The notes: generated by a model not told the origin, from the letters alone. Numbered from the stretch's first letter, positions 1 to 9,045 are shown. The stretch: 64,000 bases of DNA from CAXMMR01 sp963692975 (GCA_963692975.2 CAXMMR010000027.1:1-64000); one strand, 5' to 3'. Translations and numbers: made by a program.

Positions 1-2
1 GC

Positions 3-107
3 GGCAACAAGGTGCCGCCGCTGCCGGAGGACATGGGCAACAAGGACTACACCTTCGAGTTTCACGATGAACTTCATCCTGATCCGCCAATGAGCGCCCA
101 GCCTTGA
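3..107 (+). CDS. C-terminal end of an unidentified upstream gene (partial)
   Basis: An open frame enters from the window edge and ends at a TGA at 105-107. The visible tail is acidic and contains the stretch PEDMGNKDYTFEFHDE. It runs into the first unit of a 14-bp tandem repeat that supplies its stop codon. In many alphaproteobacteria the gene before yraN is rsmI, but this tail shows nothing diagnostic, so no function is assigned. Confidence 0.4.
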   Translation, partial: GNKVPPLPEDMGNKDYTFEFHDELHPDPPMSAQP

Positions 108-160
108 GCGCCCAGCCTTGAGCACCCAGCCCTGAGCGCCCCACCTTGAGCGCCCAGCCC
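91..160. repeat. 14-bp tandem repeat, five units
   Basis: Five consecutive imperfect copies of TGAGCGCCCAGCCT fill the junction between the upstream gene and yraN. Each unit starts with TGA. Unit 2 supplies the stop of the upstream frame, and the TTG start of yraN overlaps the TGA of the last unit. Confidence 0.85.
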
Positions 161-535
161 GGAACGCCGGACCGCCGGGCACGCGGTCGGCTCGGCCAGA
201 TCGACGGCATCGCGGCCGAGACGGCGGCGGCGGCGGCACTGGCGGCGGATGGCTGGACGGTGCTGGCGCAGCGCCGGCGAACGCCGGCCGGCGAGATCGA
301 CCTCGTCGCCGAGCGCGCCGGCCTGCTCGCGATCGTCGAGGTGAAGCGCCGCGCCGACCTCGCCACCGCCGCAGCCAGCCTCGGGCGGCGACAGCAGGCG
401 CGGTTAATCGCGGCGGCGGAGATCCTGCTCGCGGAGCATCCCGAGTGGGGGTCGGCGGGCGTGCGGTTTGACGTGATGGTGGTGGATGGCAGCGGCCGGA
501 TACGCCGGATCAGCGACGCGTTTCGGCAGGAATGA
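146..535 (+). CDS. yraN: YraN family (UPF0102) nuclease-fold protein
   Basis: 129 residues, the usual length for UPF0102. The restriction-endonuclease-like core is visible: GEID at about residues 49-52 and VEVKRR at 64-69, the E...D...ExK arrangement of the PD-(D/E)xK fold. The family has no firmly established substrate; a role in DNA processing is assumed from the fold. The start is a TTG inside the last unit of the 14-bp tandem repeat. No ATG lies closer to the conserved region, so the exact start is uncertain by a few codons. It is followed by an AT-rich family A repeat and then a permease on the same strand. Confidence 0.85.
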   Translation: MSAQPGTPDRRARGRLGQIDGIAAETAAAAALAADGWTVLAQRRRTPAGEIDLVAERAGLLAIVEVKRRADLATAAASLGRRQQARLIAAAEILLAEHPEWGSAGVRFDVMVVDGSGRIRRISDAFRQE

Positions 536-544
536 AGCCAAGCA

Positions 545-667
545 GTCCTTTTTTGAAGAAAAGGACCAAAAAACATTTATCCCGGATCTCTGTAGCAGAG
601 GCTGCGTCATGACACTGGCGTCTTCATCGATAAGAGTTTTTTGCTTCTTTTTTCCAAAAAAGAAGCC
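545..667. repeat. Family A inverted repeat, copy 1
   Basis: The left half (545-581) holds a hairpin with a GTCC/GGAC stem base and an AT-rich upper stem. The right half (630-667) holds a GCTTC/GAAGC hairpin. The halves face each other as inverted repeats around about 50 bases of unconserved sequence. It fills the yraN-permease gap. The first ATG in the permease frame lies inside it, so that gene probably starts downstream. Confidence 0.85.
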
Positions 668-697
668 CTTACTTGCTTTCGCCGCAGGCCAGCGGCG

Positions 698-1807
698 ATG
701 CATCTAATACACCTGATCCTGATCGCCCTGCTGACCGCCGCCGGCATGGCCTGGCAGGTCGGCTGGTCGCTGCTGCTCGGCTTCGTCATCTCCGGCCTGC
801 TGCAGGTGCTGGTCTCGCGTGAGCGGATGGTGGCCCTGCTCGGGCGCGACCGGCCGCGCGACATCGCTCTGGCGGCAGGTTTCGGCGCGGCGAGCTCGTC
901 CTGCTCCTACGCAGCGGTGTCGGTAATGCGCACCTTGCTCGGTCGGGGTGCGGCGCTGACCCCGGCGCTCGCCTTCGTGTTCGCCTCGACCAACCTGGTG
1001 GTGGAGCTCGGCCTGGTGCTGCTGCTGCTGATCGGCTGGCAGTTCATGGCGGCGGAGTGGCTCGGCGGGATCGTGCTGGTGACCGTGCTGTCGGTCCTGG
1101 TGCGGCTGACGCGACGGCCGGCGATCGAGGCGGAGGCGCGACGGCGGGCGGAGGCGAGCAGCGGCGGCCACGGCCACCAGGCGGCGCCCGGCCAAGGCCT
1201 ATGGTCGCGGGCCACCTGGACGGCGGTCGCCGGCAGCGTCTGGATGGACTGGCGGATGCTGTGGAAGGACCTTGCGATCGGCTTCCTCGTCGCCGGCTGC
1301 ATCGCCGCGTTCGTGCCGGAGGGGTTCTGGGCCGGGCTGTTCCTGGCCGGCGGCCCGGCCTGGCTGCGGGTGCCGTTCGATGCGCTGATCGGACCGCTCG
1401 TCGCCATGGTCACCTTCGTCTGCTCGATCGGCAACGTGCCGCTGGCGGCGGTGCTATGGCGCGGCGGGGCGAGCTTCGGCGGCGTGATCGCGTTTCTCTA
1501 CGGCGACCTCATCGTGCTGCCGCTGCTCGACGCGTATCGGCGCAATTTCGGGCTGCCGATGGCGATCTACATGGGGCTGGTGTTCTATGTGACGATGGTG
1601 ATCGCGGCGGTGCTGATCGACCTGGCGTTCGCGGCGCTCGGGCTGGCGCCGGCGCAGCCGCAACCGGGCTCGCGAGCTTTGATGGCCGCGTTCAGCCTGA
1701 ACTACACGGCCTGGCTGAACCTGGCCGCGCTCTGTGGCGGCATCGCCCTATGGCGTCTGCGCATCACCATGCCGGCATTGTCGCCAGCGAAGGATTGCTG
1801 CCACTGA
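698..1807 (+). CDS. ArsP_1-type (DUF318) membrane permease
   Basis: About 369 residues, polytopic, with two related halves separated by a short His-containing hydrophilic loop (GHGHQ). The first half carries SSSCSYAAVSV and FASTNLVVELG. The second carries FVCSIGNVPLAAVLW and FLYGDLIVLPLLD. Both are typical of the PF03773 permeases, which include the organoarsenical exporter ArsP and uncharacterised metal-linked permeases. The paired cysteines in membrane motifs fit a metal or metalloid role, but the substrate cannot be read from sequence. The frame opens 19 codons upstream inside a repeat. The ATG at 698 is preferred because the hydrophobic N-terminus begins there. No arsenic regulator or other resistance gene is adjacent. 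Confidence 0.8.
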   Translation: MHLIHLILIALLTAAGMAWQVGWSLLLGFVISGLLQVLVSRERMVALLGRDRPRDIALAAGFGAASSSCSYAAVSVMRTLLGRGAALTPALAFVFASTNLVVELGLVLLLLIGWQFMAAEWLGGIVLVTVLSVLVRLTRRPAIEAEARRRAEASSGGHGHQAAPGQGLWSRATWTAVAGSVWMDWRMLWKDLAIGFLVAGCIAAFVPEGFWAGLFLAGGPAWLRVPFDALIGPLVAMVTFVCSIGNVPLAAVLWRGGASFGGVIAFLYGDLIVLPLLDAYRRNFGLPMAIYMGLVFYVTMVIAAVLIDLAFAALGLAPAQPQPGSRALMAAFSLNYTAWLNLAALCGGIALWRLRITMPALSPAKDCCH

Positions 1808-1862
1808 ACCGACAGGCGTGCCCGTACGTTGCGTTTGCTCAACAGTGGACGGATCGGGTGCG

Positions 1863-2048
1863 ATGAAGCTGCTCAGGATCACCATCACCTGCGCTGCGCT
1901 GGGCTTTGCGGCCTGGGCGCCCGCGCCGGCCATGGCCTTGCCGACCGCGGGCACGCAGGCAACTGTGCAACTGGCGCAATATGTCCCGTATCGGCATCGC
2001 CGATTCTACCGGCACCGCTATTATCACCATCACCGCCGCCCGTACTAA
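1863..2048 (+). CDS. Small secreted His/Tyr/Arg-rich protein
   Basis: 61 residues. A lysine-containing start and hydrophobic core form a signal peptide, with a likely cleavage after AMA near residue 29. The mature part ends in a run rich in Tyr, His and Arg (RHRRFYRHRYYHHH), about 20 residues long. Such short exported His-rich tails could bind metal, which would suit the adjacent permease, but this is inference. The upstream open frame overlaps the permease end and looks non-coding, so the ATG at 1863 is chosen. The stop overlaps that of the convergent NUDIX gene by a few bases. Confidence 0.6.
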   Translation: MKLLRITITCAALGFAAWAPAPAMALPTAGTQATVQLAQYVPYRHRRFYRHRYYHHHRRPY

Positions 2049-2527
2049 GACCCCGCGGTCGGCGGTCCAGGGAGCCCAGCCCCCTGGCGGGTCCAGGGCA
2101 GCGCCCTGGCCTTTCGGATGACGGCCGTCGCCGCCGACGTCAAACCAAACGCGCCCAACCCTGCCAACTCGACGAAGCGGCAATCGATCGCGTCATCAGC
2201 CGCGTCCGGCGTTCCGCTCGCCCAGACTCCGGCGAAGTCCAGGATCGTGTAGTGATACTCGACCCGCCCGGCGGCGTCCCGGTGGATGCTGTCCACATGC
2301 GCGACGAGGGTGAGCCCGCCCGCGACCAAGCCGGTCTCCTCGAGCAGCTCCCGTCGTGCGGCGGCATCCGCGGTCTCGCCGAGGTGCTGGGCGCCGCCGG
2401 GCAGGCTCCAGGCGCCGAGCCCGGGCGGACGGCCGCGGCGAACCAGCAGCACCTCGGCCAGATCGGGCGTGAACAGCACCACGCCGATGCCGACGAAGGG
2501 ACGCGCAGGATAGCGGCGGTCGCTCAT
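2045..2527 (-). CDS. NUDIX hydrolase with a repeat-derived C-terminus
   Basis: 160 residues with a complete NUDIX box at about 45-67: G45, E51, R59-E60 and E63-E64 followed by TGL. The family hydrolyses nucleoside diphosphates linked to another moiety; the substrate is not predictable here. Its ATG overlaps the recG stop (ATGA), so the two genes should be translationally coupled. The last 20 or so codons (from about RALPWTRQ) read through a half copy of the family B repeat, so the native C-terminus has probably been replaced by repeat sequence. Confidence 0.88.
   Translation of the reverse strand: MSDRRYPARPFVGIGVVLFTPDLAEVLLVRRGRPPGLGAWSLPGGAQHLGETADAAARRELLEETGLVAGGLTLVAHVDSIHRDAAGRVEYHYTILDFAGVWASGTPDAADDAIDCRFVELAGLGAFGLTSAATAVIRKARALPWTRQGAGLPGPPTAGS
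2052..2117 (-). repeat. Family B repeat, left-arm remnant
   Basis: The hairpin CCAGGG-CAGCG-CCCTGG preceded by AGCGGGT-like sequence matches the reverse complement of the left arm of family B. It lies inside the 3' end of the NUDIX frame. Confidence 0.65.
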
Positions 2528-4620
2528 CCGGCGGCGAGCGCCCGCAGCCCTTCGCCACGCTCGAACAGGCGGAGCAGCAGCCGCAGCGCCGGGCCGCGGC
2601 CCTCGCGAAGCGCCGGGAAGCGCTCGAGCACGTAGCTCGCCTCGGTGCGCGCGGTCTGCAGCAATCCCTCGTGCTGTACCGGGTCGGCGAGCCGGTAGCC
2701 GGGCAGGCCGGATTGGCGCTTGCCGATCAGGTCGCCGCCGCCGCGTATGCGAAAATCCTCGTCGGCGATCTGGAAGCCGTCCTCGGTGTCGCGCAGCAGG
2801 GTGAGGCGTCGGCGGGCGAGCTCGCTCAGCCCGTCCTCGTGCAGCAGCAGGCAGTAGCTGGCGGCCGAACCGCGGCCGACGCGGCCACGCAGCTGGTGCA
2901 GCTGCGCCAGCCCGAAGCGCTCGGCATGCTCGACGACCATGACCGAGGCGGCAGGGACGTCCACGCCGACCTCGATCACGGTGGTCGCGACCAGCAGGCG
3001 GGTGCGGCCGGCGGCAAACGCGGCCAGGGCGGCGTCCCGCGTCGCCGTCTCCTGCTGGCCGTGGGCGAGGCCGATCAGCGCCGCCTGCCCAGGCAGCAGC
3101 GAGCGCAGCGCGGCGAAGCGCGCCTCGGCGGCGGCCAGGTCGGTGACCATGCTCTCGGCGACCATCGGGCAGACCCAGAACACCTGCTCGCCGCGGTCGA
3201 GCGCGCGGGCGATGCCGTCGATGATGTCGGGCAGCAGGGTCAGCGAGTGCAGCGTGGTGCGGATCGGCTGCCGGCCGGCGGGTTTGCCGGCGAGCCGGCT
3301 AACCTCCATCTCGCCCCACTGCGTCAGCAGCAGGGTGCGCGGGATCGGCGTCGCTGTCATCACCAGAATGTCGGTGAGCTTGCCGCCGCGCGACCCCTTG
3401 GCGCCGAGCATCATCCGCTGGTCGACGCCGAAGCGGTGCTGCTCGTCGATCACCGCCAAGCCCAGGTCGCGGTAGGTCACCGCCTCCTGGAACAGGGCAT
3501 GGGTGCCGACCACGACCGGCAGGCGGCCGGCCTGCAGGGCGAGCAGCGTGTTGCGGCGCGCGACGCCCTTCACCGCACCGGTGAGCAGGCCGACCGGCAC
3601 CGGGCACAGTCGGCTCAGCACGCGATGGTGCTGCTTGGCCAGCACCTCGGTCGGCGCCATCATCGCCGCCTGCGCGCCGGCCTCGACGCAGCGCAGGATG
3701 GCGAGCATGGCAACCAGGGTCTTGCCCGAGCCGACGTCGCCCTGCAGCAGGCGCAGCATACGGCGCGGCGCGGCGAGGTCGGCGTCGATCTCGGCGAGGG
3801 CGGCGACCTGCGCCTCGGTCGGCGGATGGCCGAAGCGGGCGAGTGCCGCGCTGCGCAGCCTGCCGTCGCCGGCGAGCGCCCGGCCGGGGCGGGTGCGCTC
3901 GCGGGCGCGCATCCAGGCCATCGCCAGCTGATGGGCGAGCAGCTCGTCATAGGCGACGCGCGCGCGGCACTCGGGGGTCGGCGGGGCGGTCGGCAGATGC
4001 AGTGCCTGCAGGGCGGCGTGAAAGCCGGGCCAGCGCTCGCGCCGCAGCAGCGCCGCGTCCTGCCACTCCGGCAGGCCCTCGGCGAGCGGCAGGGCGGCGC
4101 GCAGCGCGCTCCGGATCTGCGAGGGAAACAGGCCGGCGGTGAGCGGCCAGACCGGGTCGAAGGCGGGCAGCAGCTCAGGCCGGTCGGCGGGCACGATGAT
4201 GTCCGGATGGCTCATCTGCAGCCGGTCGCCGTAGCGCTCGGCGCGGCCGGAGACCAGCAGCCGGGCGCCGACCGGCATGCGGGCGAGGCGCGCGGCGGAA
4301 AAGAAGGCGACCTCGCCGAAGCCGGTCTCGTCCTGCACGACGACGCGCCAGGGCTGACGGCTGTTGGCCGGCGGCTCGTGGCGCACCACCGTGATCGCTA
4401 CGGTCGCGATGCCGCGCTCCGCCGGGCGCCCCGCTTCGCGCAAGCTTGTGCGGCCGGAGCGGTCGACATAGCTCTCCGGCAGGTGGAACAGCAGGTCGAG
4501 CACGCGCGGGCCGCCGGCGACGCGCTCGAGCAGGCGGGCGGTCGCGGCACCCACGCCGGGCAGGCTGGCGAGCGGCGCCAGCAGGGCGGCGGCAGGATCA
4601 GCAGCCGCGTCGGCGGCCAT
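2524..4620 (-). CDS. recG: ATP-dependent DNA helicase RecG
   Basis: 698 residues from the ATG at 4620, the usual RecG length. RecG is a superfamily 2 helicase that remodels stalled forks and branched DNA. Visible in order: the N-terminal wedge/OB region, Walker A GDVGSGKT near residue 300, the DEQH box followed by RFGVDQR near 392, the ATPIPRT motif, and the C-terminal GRVGRG motif with its preceding QLR. The frame extends 58 codons further upstream, but that extension is antisense to sdhE and lacks the family sequence. It is divergent from sdhE across a 64-bp gap and coupled to the NUDIX gene downstream. Confidence 0.97.
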   Translation of the reverse strand: MAADAAADPAAALLAPLASLPGVGAATARLLERVAGGPRVLDLLFHLPESYVDRSGRTSLREAGRPAERGIATVAITVVRHEPPANSRQPWRVVVQDETGFGEVAFFSAARLARMPVGARLLVSGRAERYGDRLQMSHPDIIVPADRPELLPAFDPVWPLTAGLFPSQIRSALRAALPLAEGLPEWQDAALLRRERWPGFHAALQALHLPTAPPTPECRARVAYDELLAHQLAMAWMRARERTRPGRALAGDGRLRSAALARFGHPPTEAQVAALAEIDADLAAPRRMLRLLQGDVGSGKTLVAMLAILRCVEAGAQAAMMAPTEVLAKQHHRVLSRLCPVPVGLLTGAVKGVARRNTLLALQAGRLPVVVGTHALFQEAVTYRDLGLAVIDEQHRFGVDQRMMLGAKGSRGGKLTDILVMTATPIPRTLLLTQWGEMEVSRLAGKPAGRQPIRTTLHSLTLLPDIIDGIARALDRGEQVFWVCPMVAESMVTDLAAAEARFAALRSLLPGQAALIGLAHGQQETATRDAALAAFAAGRTRLLVATTVIEVGVDVPAASVMVVEHAERFGLAQLHQLRGRVGRGSAASYCLLLHEDGLSELARRRLTLLRDTEDGFQIADEDFRIRGGGDLIGKRQSGLPGYRLADPVQHEGLLQTARTEASYVLERFPALREGRGPALRLLLRLFERGEGLRALAAG

Positions 4621-4684
4621 GTCGGCAGTGTTGATGGGCGCTCTCTGGCCTTGCGTGGCAGCCCCGCTATATGACGTCGACGCC

Positions 4685-5029
4685 ATGGACGACACATCGC
4701 ACGACCCGGCCCAGCCGGACATCCCCGAAGCGGTGAGCCCGCCGCTCGACCATCGACGGCGGCGAATGCTGTTCCGCGCCAACCATCGTGGCACGCATGA
4801 GAACGACCTGCTGATCGGCGGTTACGTGAGCCCGCGCATCGCCGATTTTAGCGAGGCCGAGCTTGATCAGTTGGAGATCATCTTGGAGCTGCCCGACCCG
4901 CTGCTGGCCGACTGGCTGACCGGACGGCTGCCGATCCCGCCCGGCGAGGACCAGCCGATGCTGCTGGCGATCCGGCAAGCGGCGCTGGCGCGGCACGGCG
5001 CGGGCCAAGCGGGGGAGCAGCCCGGTTGA
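4685..5029 (+). CDS. sdhE: Succinate dehydrogenase FAD assembly factor SdhE
   Basis: 114 residues. Contains RGTHENDLLIGGYV at about 35-48, the local form of the RGxxE motif of the SdhE/Sdh5 family, which promotes covalent attachment of FAD to the SdhA flavoprotein. The ATG at 4685 is chosen; the in-frame extension upstream overlaps the recG promoter region and is not conserved in character. The C-terminal stop overlaps the TTG start of mfd by four bases (TTGA), implying translational coupling. Confidence 0.88.
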   Translation: MDDTSHDPAQPDIPEAVSPPLDHRRRRMLFRANHRGTHENDLLIGGYVSPRIADFSEAELDQLEIILELPDPLLADWLTGRLPIPPGEDQPMLLAIRQAALARHGAGQAGEQPG

Positions 5030-8000
5030 GCGCGCCTCTCACGATCTACGGCGCGCCGGAGGGGTTCGACGCGCTGCTGCTGCTGCGCCGGGCGGCCGAG
5101 CACGCGCGCGACTACGGCGGCACGGTGGTGCACGTGGCGCGCGACGACACGCGGATGCAGCGCCTGGCCGAGACGCTGGCCTTCTTCGCGCCCGAGGTCG
5201 AGATCCTGCGCCTGCCGGCCTGGGACTGCCTGCCCTACGACCGGGCCTCGCCAAGCCCGGTGATCGTCGCCGAGCGCATCGCCACGCTGACCCGGCTGCT
5301 CGATCCTGCACGTGGCCTGCGCGTGGTGCTGACGACGGTGAACGCGCTGGTGCAGCGTGTGCCGCCGCGCCTCGTCTTCATCGGCGCAACGCTCGACATC
5401 GCGGCCGGCGGCGAGGTGGCGCCGGAGCGCCTGGTCGGCTTCCTCGAGGCGAACGGCTACGGCCGCGCCGACACGGTGATGGAGGCCGGCGAGTACGTCG
5501 TGCGCGGCGGCATCATCGACATCTTTCCCGCCGGGCACGCCGACCCTGTGCGGCTCGACATGTTCGGCGATGCGATCGAGACGATCAAACGCTTCGACGC
5601 GACGACACAGCGCAGCAACGAGCCGGTCGCCGCCCTGTCGCTGCGGCCGATCAGCGAGATCGCGCTCGATGAGGCGAGCGTGTCGCGCTTCCGTGCCGAG
5701 TTTCGCGAGCTGTTCGGCCAGGAGGCGGCGTCCGACCCGATGTACCTGTCGGTGTCGGACCGCCGCCGCCATCCCGGGATGGAGCATTGGGAGCCGCTGT
5801 TCCACGAGGCGATGGAGACCCTGCTCGACTATGTCGAGCGGCCGGCGATCACGCTCGACAGCCAGGTGGACGACGTGCTGGACGCCCGGCTCGAGATGAT
5901 CGCCGACCATCACGAGGCGCGCGGCCGGGTGACGCGCGACGGCGAGGTGCCGTATCGGCCGCTGCCCTCGGCGCGGCTCTACCTCGACCGGCACGAGTGG
6001 GACGCGATGCTGGCGCAGTTCCCACGCGTCGTGTTCAACCCCTACGGCCAGGCCGAGGGTGCGACCGGCATCGATGCCGGCGGGCGACCGGGCATCGTGT
6101 TCAGCAAGACGGTGGCGCAGGCCGCCGGCGAGACGGTGTTCGCCGAGCTCGCGCGGCAGCACAAGGCCTGGGCCGCGCAAGGCCGGCGCACCATCGTCGC
6201 CGCCTGGACGCGCGGCTCGCGCGAGCGGATCGCCGCGCTGCTGCGCGAGAACGGGCTGCGCGTCGAGGTGGCGGAAAGCTGGGCCAGCACGCCGCGCCTG
6301 CCCCCCGAGGCGATCGGGCTGGTCACACTCGGCGTCGAGCGCGGCTTCGTCGCCGAGGACGTCGCCATCGTCGGCGAGCAGGACCTGCTCGGCGAGCGCA
6401 TCGCCCGGCCGGCGCGACGGCGCAAGCGCGCCGACCAGTTCATCGCCGAGGCCACCGAGATCGCCGAGGGCGACCTGGTGGTGCACCAGGAATACGGCAT
6501 CGGCCGCTACGAGGGGCTGGAGACGCTGACCGTCGGGCTGGCGCCGCATGACTGCCTGCGACTGATGTACGACGGTCTGGAGAAGCTGTTCCTGCCGGTC
6601 GAGAACATCGAGATGCTGAGCCGCTTCGGCTCCGAGCAGCAGGGCGTCGGCCTCGACAAGCTGGGGGGGACGAGCTGGCAGGGCCGCAAGGCACGGATGA
6701 AGCAGCGGATCCGCGACATGGCCGGCTCGCTGATCCGCACCGCGGCGGAGCGCCGGCTGCGCGAGGCGCCGATGATGGCGCCGCCCGAGGGCGCTTGGGA
6801 CGAGTTCTGCGCCCGCTTCCCGTTCGCCGAGACCGAGGACCAGACGCGCGCCATCAGCGACGTGCTGGAGGACCTCTCGGCCGGGCGCCCGATGGACCGG
6901 CTGATCTGCGGCGACGTCGGCTTCGGCAAGACGGAAGTGGCGCTCAGGGCCGCGTTCGCGGTTGCGATGTCGGGCGCGCAGGTCGCCGTCGTGGTGCCGA
7001 CGACGCTGCTGGCGCGCCAGCACGCGCGGGTGTTTGCCCAGCGCTTCGAGGGGCTGCCGGTCAGCGTCGGCCAGCTGTCGCGCATGGTCACCGCCAAGGA
7101 GGCGAGCGAGGTGAAGCGGCGGCTGACCGAGGGCGAGCTCAACATCGTCGTCGGCACCCACGCGCTGCTCGCCAAGAGCATCGCATTCGCCGATCTCGGC
7201 CTCGTCATCGTCGACGAGGAGCAGCATTTCGGCGTCGCCCACAAGGAGCGGCTGAAATCCCTCAAGGCCGACGTCCACGTGCTGACGCTGTCGGCGACAC
7301 CAATCCCGCGCACCCTGCAGCTCGCACTCACCGGCGTGCGCGAGATGAGCCTGATCGCGACCCCGCCGGTCGACCGGCTGGCGGTGCGCACCTTTATCAT
7401 GCCGTTCGACCACGTGGTGATCCGTGAGGCGATCCAGCGCGAGCGCTTCCGCGGCGGCCAGGTGTTCTGCGTCGCCCCTCGAATCGAGGACCTGGAACGG
7501 CTCGGCGAGCGGCTGCGCGAGATCGTGCCCGAGGCCACCGTCGTCACCGCGCACGGGCGGCTCGCGCCGAGCGAGCTCGAGCGGGTGATGACCGAGTTCG
7601 GCGACGGCAAATACGACGTCCTGCTGTCGACCAACATCGTCGAGAGCGGCCTCGACATGCCGGCCGTCAATACGCTGCTCATCCATCGTGCCGACCTGTT
7701 CGGGCTTGGTCAGCTCTACCAGCTGCGCGGGCGCGTCGGCCGCGGCAAGCAGCGCGGCTACGCCTATCTCACCTGGCCACAGAAGCACGTGCTGTCCGCC
7801 GCCGCCGAAAAGCGCCTCGACGTCATGCAGACGCTCGACACGCTCGGCGCCGGCTTCACCCTCGCCTCGCACGACCTCGACATCCGCGGCGCCGGCAACC
7901 TGCTCGGTGACGAGCAGTCCGGGCATATCCGTGAGGTCGGCATCGAGCTCTACCAGCAAATGCTGGAGGACGCGGTCGCCGACATGCGGGCGGAGAAAGG

Positions 8001-8484
8001 CCGCCGCCGCAACGACGAGCGCGACTGGACGCCGAACATCTCGCTCGGCTTGCCGGTGCTGATCCCCGACACCTACGTGCGCGACCTGCCGGTGCGGCTC
8101 GGCCTCTATCGCCGCATCGGCGCGCTGACCTCGGACGCGGAGAGCGAGGCAATGGCGGCCGAGCTCGTCGATCGGTTCGGCGCCGTGCCGGACGAGGTGG
8201 AGAACTTGCTGCAGGTGGTAGGCTTGAAACGCGCCTGCCGCGAGGCGGGCGTGGAGAAGCTGGAGGCGGGGCCGAAAGGCATGGTGCTGCAGTTCCGCGG
8301 CAACTCCTTCGGCAACCCAGCCGGCCTCGTCACCTGGCTCGGCAGCCGTCAGGGGCAGCTACGACTCCGGCCGGACCACAAGCTGGCCATGGCGCGCGAG
8401 ATGACCGTCGCCGACCGGGTCAAGGCGGCGCGCGACGTGCTGACCAACCTCAACCGGCTGGTCGGACAGGCCAAAGCCGCATAG
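5026..8484 (+). CDS. mfd: Transcription-repair coupling factor Mfd
   Basis: 1152 residues, full length. Mfd displaces stalled RNA polymerase and recruits UvrA. Visible parts: the UvrB-like N-terminal region with GGIIDIFPAG and DMFGDAIE; a CarD-like RNA-polymerase-interaction domain starting near residue 479 (EGDLVVHQEYGIGRYEGL); Walker A GDVGFGKTE near 628; DEEQHFGV near 729; SATPIPRT; YQLRGRVGRG; and the TRCF C-terminal domain. The TTG start at 5026 overlaps the sdhE stop. All helicase motifs look intact. Confidence 0.97.
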   Translation: MSAPLTIYGAPEGFDALLLLRRAAEHARDYGGTVVHVARDDTRMQRLAETLAFFAPEVEILRLPAWDCLPYDRASPSPVIVAERIATLTRLLDPARGLRVVLTTVNALVQRVPPRLVFIGATLDIAAGGEVAPERLVGFLEANGYGRADTVMEAGEYVVRGGIIDIFPAGHADPVRLDMFGDAIETIKRFDATTQRSNEPVAALSLRPISEIALDEASVSRFRAEFRELFGQEAASDPMYLSVSDRRRHPGMEHWEPLFHEAMETLLDYVERPAITLDSQVDDVLDARLEMIADHHEARGRVTRDGEVPYRPLPSARLYLDRHEWDAMLAQFPRVVFNPYGQAEGATGIDAGGRPGIVFSKTVAQAAGETVFAELARQHKAWAAQGRRTIVAAWTRGSRERIAALLRENGLRVEVAESWASTPRLPPEAIGLVTLGVERGFVAEDVAIVGEQDLLGERIARPARRRKRADQFIAEATEIAEGDLVVHQEYGIGRYEGLETLTVGLAPHDCLRLMYDGLEKLFLPVENIEMLSRFGSEQQGVGLDKLGGTSWQGRKARMKQRIRDMAGSLIRTAAERRLREAPMMAPPEGAWDEFCARFPFAETEDQTRAISDVLEDLSAGRPMDRLICGDVGFGKTEVALRAAFAVAMSGAQVAVVVPTTLLARQHARVFAQRFEGLPVSVGQLSRMVTAKEASEVKRRLTEGELNIVVGTHALLAKSIAFADLGLVIVDEEQHFGVAHKERLKSLKADVHVLTLSATPIPRTLQLALTGVREMSLIATPPVDRLAVRTFIMPFDHVVIREAIQRERFRGGQVFCVAPRIEDLERLGERLREIVPEATVVTAHGRLAPSELERVMTEFGDGKYDVLLSTNIVESGLDMPAVNTLLIHRADLFGLGQLYQLRGRVGRGKQRGYAYLTWPQKHVLSAAAEKRLDVMQTLDTLGAGFTLASHDLDIRGAGNLLGDEQSGHIREVGIELYQQMLEDAVADMRAEKGRRRNDERDWTPNISLGLPVLIPDTYVRDLPVRLGLYRRIGALTSDAESEAMAAELVDRFGAVPDEVENLLQVVGLKRACREAGVEKLEAGPKGMVLQFRGNSFGNPAGLVTWLGSRQGQLRLRPDHKLAMAREMTVADRVKAARDVLTNLNRLVGQAKAA

Positions 8485-8516
8485 AGCCCGCGAGGCTAGC
8501 AGGCCGCCGGTGGAGC

Positions 8517-8562
8517 GAGGCCAGGGCTCTCCCCGGACGAGACCCCTCGCACTCGTGCGCGG
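8517..8562 (+). repeat. Family B repeat, left-arm remnant
   Basis: Starts with GAGGCCAGGGCTCT like other left arms. It then has CCTCGCACTCGTGCG, which resembles the extra hairpin found in the family B copies at 34.8 and 62.7 kb. The rest of the element is missing. It lies just after mfd. Confidence 0.5.
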
Positions 8563-8603
8563 CAGACACGTCACCAAAGGCCGAGCGGCCCAGGCTGCAC
8601 GAT

Positions 8604-8816
8604 TTACGCCAACAGCATCGTCTCGCCCGCCTCAAGCAGGATCGCGGTCTCCAACCTGTTGCAGCGGAGCGACCACTCCGTGCTGTCGCGGCGCGCCTGC
8701 CAGCCGCCAAGCGGATGGCGCGAGACCTCGACGCGAACATGCACCAGCTGGCCGGCATGCTGCACCGAGGCCACCATGTGACCCGGCGCTGCGCCCATGA
8801 CGTTCAGCAGTTCCAT
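8604..8816 (-). CDS. Small conserved-looking hypothetical protein
   Basis: 70 residues from the ATG at 8816, preceded about seven bases upstream by a good GGAGG ribosome-binding site; the frame extends further but without such a site. The sequence is mixed polar/hydrophobic, with no signal peptide, membrane segment or known motif. The pattern GHMVASVQHAGQLVHVRVEV suggests a small beta-rich fold. Function unknown. It is convergent with mfd. Confidence 0.6.
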   Translation of the reverse strand: MELLNVMGAAPGHMVASVQHAGQLVHVRVEVSRHPLGGWQARRDSTEWSLRCNRLETAILLEAGETMLLA

Positions 8817-8935
8817 CGTCCGCCTCCATCCGCGCGTTGGATGATGGCAGGCGGAGCTTACCAAAACGTTAAAGCCCACTGACGAGAACGGCAGGCGCGT
8901 GCGCGCCTATCCTGCCGGGGCAGGACAGTAAAAGC

Positions 8936-9045
8936 GCTTCTTTTTTGAAAAAAGAAGCAAAAAACTTTTATTCCAAAAGCGCCAGCATTCCAGGAGACGA
9001 GCTTATCGGACAGAAGTTTTTTGGTCTTTTTTTCAAAAAAGGACC
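8936..9045. repeat. Family A inverted repeat, copy 2
   Basis: The left half (8936-8972) has the GCTTC/GAAGC stem. The right half (9009-9045) has a GGTC/GGACC-type stem with one G-T wobble. It lies directly downstream of the M32 carboxypeptidase gene, whose other side carries copy 3. Confidence 0.9.

Noticed and set aside
641..697. ATG at 641 as the permease start
   Set aside because: The first 19 codons are the translation of a family A half element; the hydrophobic N-terminus begins at the ATG at 698.
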